From: Candidatus Thiodiazotropha sp. (ex Gloverina cf. vestifex)
GTDB lineage: Bacteria; Pseudomonadota; Gammaproteobacteria; Chromatiales; Chromatiaceae
Assembly (NCBI GenBank): GCA_025656435.1
Contig: JAHXHT010000117.1
Span: 1-7,471, forward strand
Direction: 5' to 3'
DNA: 7,471 bases
The stretch's first letter is position 1; each line of letters starts with the position of its first letter. The notes under the pieces were generated by a model. That model was not told the origin of the DNA, ran no database searches, and saw only the letters and a program-made list of their open reading frames with translations. Positions 5,734 through 7,471 of the stretch are shown piece by piece. The position numbers and the translations under genes are program-made.

Positions 5734-7176
5734 TATCGGCTTCGGTGTGGAATTTCGATCATTTCATGTCGTGGTGCGCTTAAAAGGGCGTAGGGTTTCG
5801 GTCTTCGTTTGAGACATCGTGGCTCTCGTCTACCCGGTCTCGGCGTTATCACGTTGGCGGCGATGGCTTGGATGAGTGATGCCGTCAAGCGGCGACGTTC
5901 TTGGTCATTCATATCCATTCGATTGAACAAAGGCTCCCATTGCCGCAGGGCTTGCATCGAGGCTTTGAAACTGATCTGTCTGGATGCGTGCATAACCTCC
6001 TTGGCTGCATCGAATATCAGTATCCGGATCGCATTGTAGGCGATCAGGTGCATGAGGATTTCTTTGTTTACCATAGCCGGTGTACGGCAGCGCAAGATAT
6101 CCATACCCATCGTTGTCTTGATATCACGAAAGAAGAGTTCGACATCCCAACGTTGGTAATACAGATCGGCGAGTTCAGCGCTACCGTAGGTTGAGTCGTC
6201 CGTCAATGTCGTGACGAGATAAAATGTCTTTATACGAAAACCCGGGGCATCAACAGTGACCTTGATTTGCCGCAGTGTCAGCTGTTCAGGCAGTGCCTGC
6301 CATGTCTCTTTGCTGTAACTTAATGCCTTGTTCCAAGCAGGTTTCGGCCACTGGATTAGCAAGTCGTCAGGTCCCAAAACCTTGATAGCAGATGTGGTTT
6401 CGACTGGGGTGCGGCGCGCCAGTGTGAGAATCGAATCGCCCCCAGCTTGTTGCAATTTCCAGACGTCATAGTAACTACAAAAGCCCTTATCGCCGAGGAA
6501 GATATCACCGGATTGGAAGGTCTCCGATTGCTGACGGAGTAACGGCAGTTCTTGCTGCTTCCGGCTTCCAACGCGATAGCTCAGCAAAGCCCCCGTTTGT
6601 AGGCAGAAGCAGGCACAGATCCGTGCCTGAGGAAAGCCACAGCCGGGCTTTTGATTGGCTTGTTGGGGCCAGAGTGCCTGATTGGCTGGTGTATCCGGCA
6701 TACTCACTCCGGTACCGTCCACAACAACGACTCTACGATTCATCCACCCTTGATTGCGTCCACGTTGCTGGAGGCTGTCAGCAGTATGACCGAGGACTGT
6801 TTCAAGACAATCTTGCTCCAGCTTGTTACGGGCTTGACAGTACGCAGATGTGGACGTTGGAGGTGTCGGCATGGAGCGGGCAGCAGCAAAAGCCTGAATC
6901 CTACGAACCACTTCCGCCATCAGCATCCAACACTTGTGAGAAAAAAGCCCAAAAGGTATTAGCCTTGCTGTACAAACGACGGCGACTGAACGGGCCATTG
7001 GTACCTAAGTCGAATACTGCGGATGGCAAAATATTAGAGAATAGATCACCCAGTTGGCTGAGTGAATGGCGTCGAATGCGTGCTCTTTCCTCAGCCAGTT
7101 TCTGGCTCGATGAACGTGGTCTGCGGCGTAGTGTGGGAAGGTGGAATCCGGGTAGCAATAAGGCCATGTTTTTCAT
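5715..7176 (-). pseudogene. IS4-family DDE transposase, broken by a frameshift
   Basis: The gene reads leftwards in two frames. The first, from ATG at 7176 (or TTG at 7182), gives the usual N-terminal part: ARIRRHSLSQLGDLFSNILP and NTFWAFFSQVLDADGG, then stops at 6903-6901. The continuation EVVRRIQAFAAARSMPTP, with SAYCQARNKL, is in another frame from about 6914 to 5715. That second frame holds the whole catalytic core. Numbered from its own ATG at 6998, the DDE residues are D94 (VVDGTG), D170 (LGDKGF) and E287, in the IS4 signature Y280-x2-R283-x3-E287-x6-K294. The end is the family's basic RRPKPY tail. Joined, the protein would be about 490 residues. The break at 6907-6916 is probably a small deletion. 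A 427-residue protein from 6998 is possible but would lack the N-terminal domain and carry an unrelated start, so it is likely inactive. Confidence 0.88.
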
Positions 7177-7220
7177 GCACAATTATGTCATCCTGAGTAT
7201 CAGGGATGCACCTAATAATA

Positions 7221-7252
7221 CGATGCAAAGCAGACTTAATTTAGTGCCATTC
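7221..7252. repeat. right terminal inverted repeat of the IS
   Basis: This is the partner of 5702-5733, with 29 of 32 positions matching in reverse complement. It lies about 45 bases upstream of the transposase start, where IS4-family promoters usually sit, but I see no convincing promoter boxes. Confidence 0.88.
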
Positions 7253-7263
7253 TGGTCTGTCCC
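7253..7263 (+). repeat. right 11-bp target-site duplication of the IS4-family element
   Basis: This is an exact copy of 5691-5701 (TGGTCTGTCCC). The next base is C, so the original target read TGGTCTGTCCCC followed by GATTATTTCGG. Confidence 0.88.
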
Positions 7264-7376
7264 CGATTATTTCGGTTTTGGCTGCGTTGCATCAATTCCT
7301 GTGGAGACGGTAAACTCCTACCGGAAGAGTAGACAAGAGATCACCTGCAAAACTTGACTGGATATCAGATAACTCG
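7264..7376. other. intergenic stretch between two IS elements
   Basis: This is the continuation of the DNA that was next to 5701 before the IS inserted. CGGTTT at 7273-7278 pairs with AAACCG at 5685-5690 across the insertion. I see no gene, RNA or clear promoter here. The + frame crossing it, ending at 7357, is continuous with a shadow of the transposase and has no start of its own. Confidence 0.5.
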
Positions 7377-7471
7377 TGATGGGGTAATCCCCCCAAAAAA
7401 TAACGGGGTTCAAAAGTAGAATTTTCCATTTATTATTACGAAAATGAGAATCTACAATGAAGAAGTCCCGC
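7377..7471 (+). mobile_element. left end of a probable IS3-family element, cut by the window edge
   Basis: From about 7377 the sequence changes character: TGATGGGGTAATCCCCCC, a run of six As, then AACGGGGTTCAAAAGTAGAA, followed by an AT-rich leader and an ATG at 7457 that starts MKKSR. A CCCC/GGGG-bearing end beginning with TG, an AGTAGAATTTT segment and a gene opening MKKSR are what I recall from IS3-family (IS407/IS2-like) elements. The exact left end is uncertain (TG at 7377 or 7380). The right end, any duplication and orfB lie outside the window. Confidence 0.55.
7457..7471 (+). CDS. probable IS3-family OrfA, first five codons
   Basis: ATG at 7457 starts the frame MKKSR, which reaches the window edge. 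GAGAA at 7446-7450 is a modest Shine-Dalgarno six bases upstream. Many IS3-family OrfA proteins (the helix-turn-helix half of the transposase) begin MKKSRF or similar. With five codons the identification relies on the preceding IS-like end rather than on the protein. Confidence 0.5.

Larger units (their letters stand above)
5702..7252 (-). mobile_element. complete IS4-family insertion sequence, 1551 bp
   Basis: Both ends are defined. The left end reads GAATGGCACTAAGTTAAGCC and inward; the right end on the opposite strand reads GAATGGCACTAAATTAAGTC. They match at 29 of 32 positions. An exact 11-bp direct repeat flanks the element, so it arrived by transposition and has not been reshuffled since. 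It carries one minus-strand transposase gene whose stop codon lies within the left inverted repeat. The transposase is frameshifted, so the copy is probably not autonomous, though the intact ends could be moved by a related transposase elsewhere in the genome. Confidence 0.92.

Noticed and set aside
6940..6946. A-run (T-run on the transposase strand) as a programmed frameshift site
   Set aside because: Conserved first-frame residues (SQVLDADGG) continue past it, so the frame change occurs later; IS4-family transposases normally use a single frame.
6623..7357. 244-codon + strand frame through the IS
   Set aside because: Antisense to the transposase, crosses the right inverted repeat and the target duplication, and has no recognisable motif.
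1..7471. CRISPR array, tRNA or rRNA gene, toxin-antitoxin or defence system
   Set aside because: No regularly spaced repeats, no cloverleaf or rRNA-like sequence, and no defence-type protein motifs were found on either strand.

Overview
The window is dominated by a chromosomal redox operon on the + strand (320-5505): qmoA, qmoB, an hdrC-like gene and an hdrB-like gene. QmoA and QmoB are the flavin/iron-sulfur subunits of the complex that exchanges electrons between APS reductase (AprBA) and the quinone pool. Next to them, where many bacteria carry the membrane subunit qmoC, lie separate soluble HdrC and HdrB homologues. The GC-rich codon usage and proteobacterial-type IS elements suggest a sulfur-oxidising or sulfate-reducing bacterium, most likely a sulfur-oxidising gammaproteobacterium running AprBA/Qmo in the sulfite-oxidising direction. 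That taxonomic guess is inference; no marker gene is present and aprBA lies outside the window.

Left edge (1-319). This is a patchwork. An AT-rich block (about 1-140) holds, on the minus strand, the last ~40 codons of one gene and, through an ATGA overlap, the first codons of the next. At about 138-145 it abuts GC-richer DNA in which a + strand frame ends at 242 with a Cys-rich tail. Both partial frames lose their upstream part at the same place, so this looks like a rearrangement or assembly junction just ahead of the operon.

Operon (320-5555). qmoA and qmoB are 4 bp apart; qmoB starts with GTG behind a good Shine-Dalgarno. A 121-bp gap with two perfect hairpins, one of them REP-like, separates qmoAB from hdrC-hdrB. 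The operon ends in a rho-independent terminator at 5531-5555. By family knowledge, electrons would pass between AprBA, the QmoA/QmoB flavins and Fe-S centres, HdrC, and the two CCG (non-cubane cluster type) domains of HdrB. None of the four proteins has an obvious membrane segment, so the quinone-facing partner is not encoded here.

Right part (5556-7471). A complete IS4-family element (5702-7252, 1551 bp) with ~32-bp inverted repeats and an 11-bp target duplication has inserted into a small hairpin-forming, REP-like sequence. Its transposase is read on the minus strand and is broken by a frameshift near 6907-6916. From about 7377 a second element begins, apparently the left end of an IS3-family insertion sequence, whose orfA start codon is 15 bases from the window edge. 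The operon is thus bracketed by mobile DNA on the right and a broken junction on the left.
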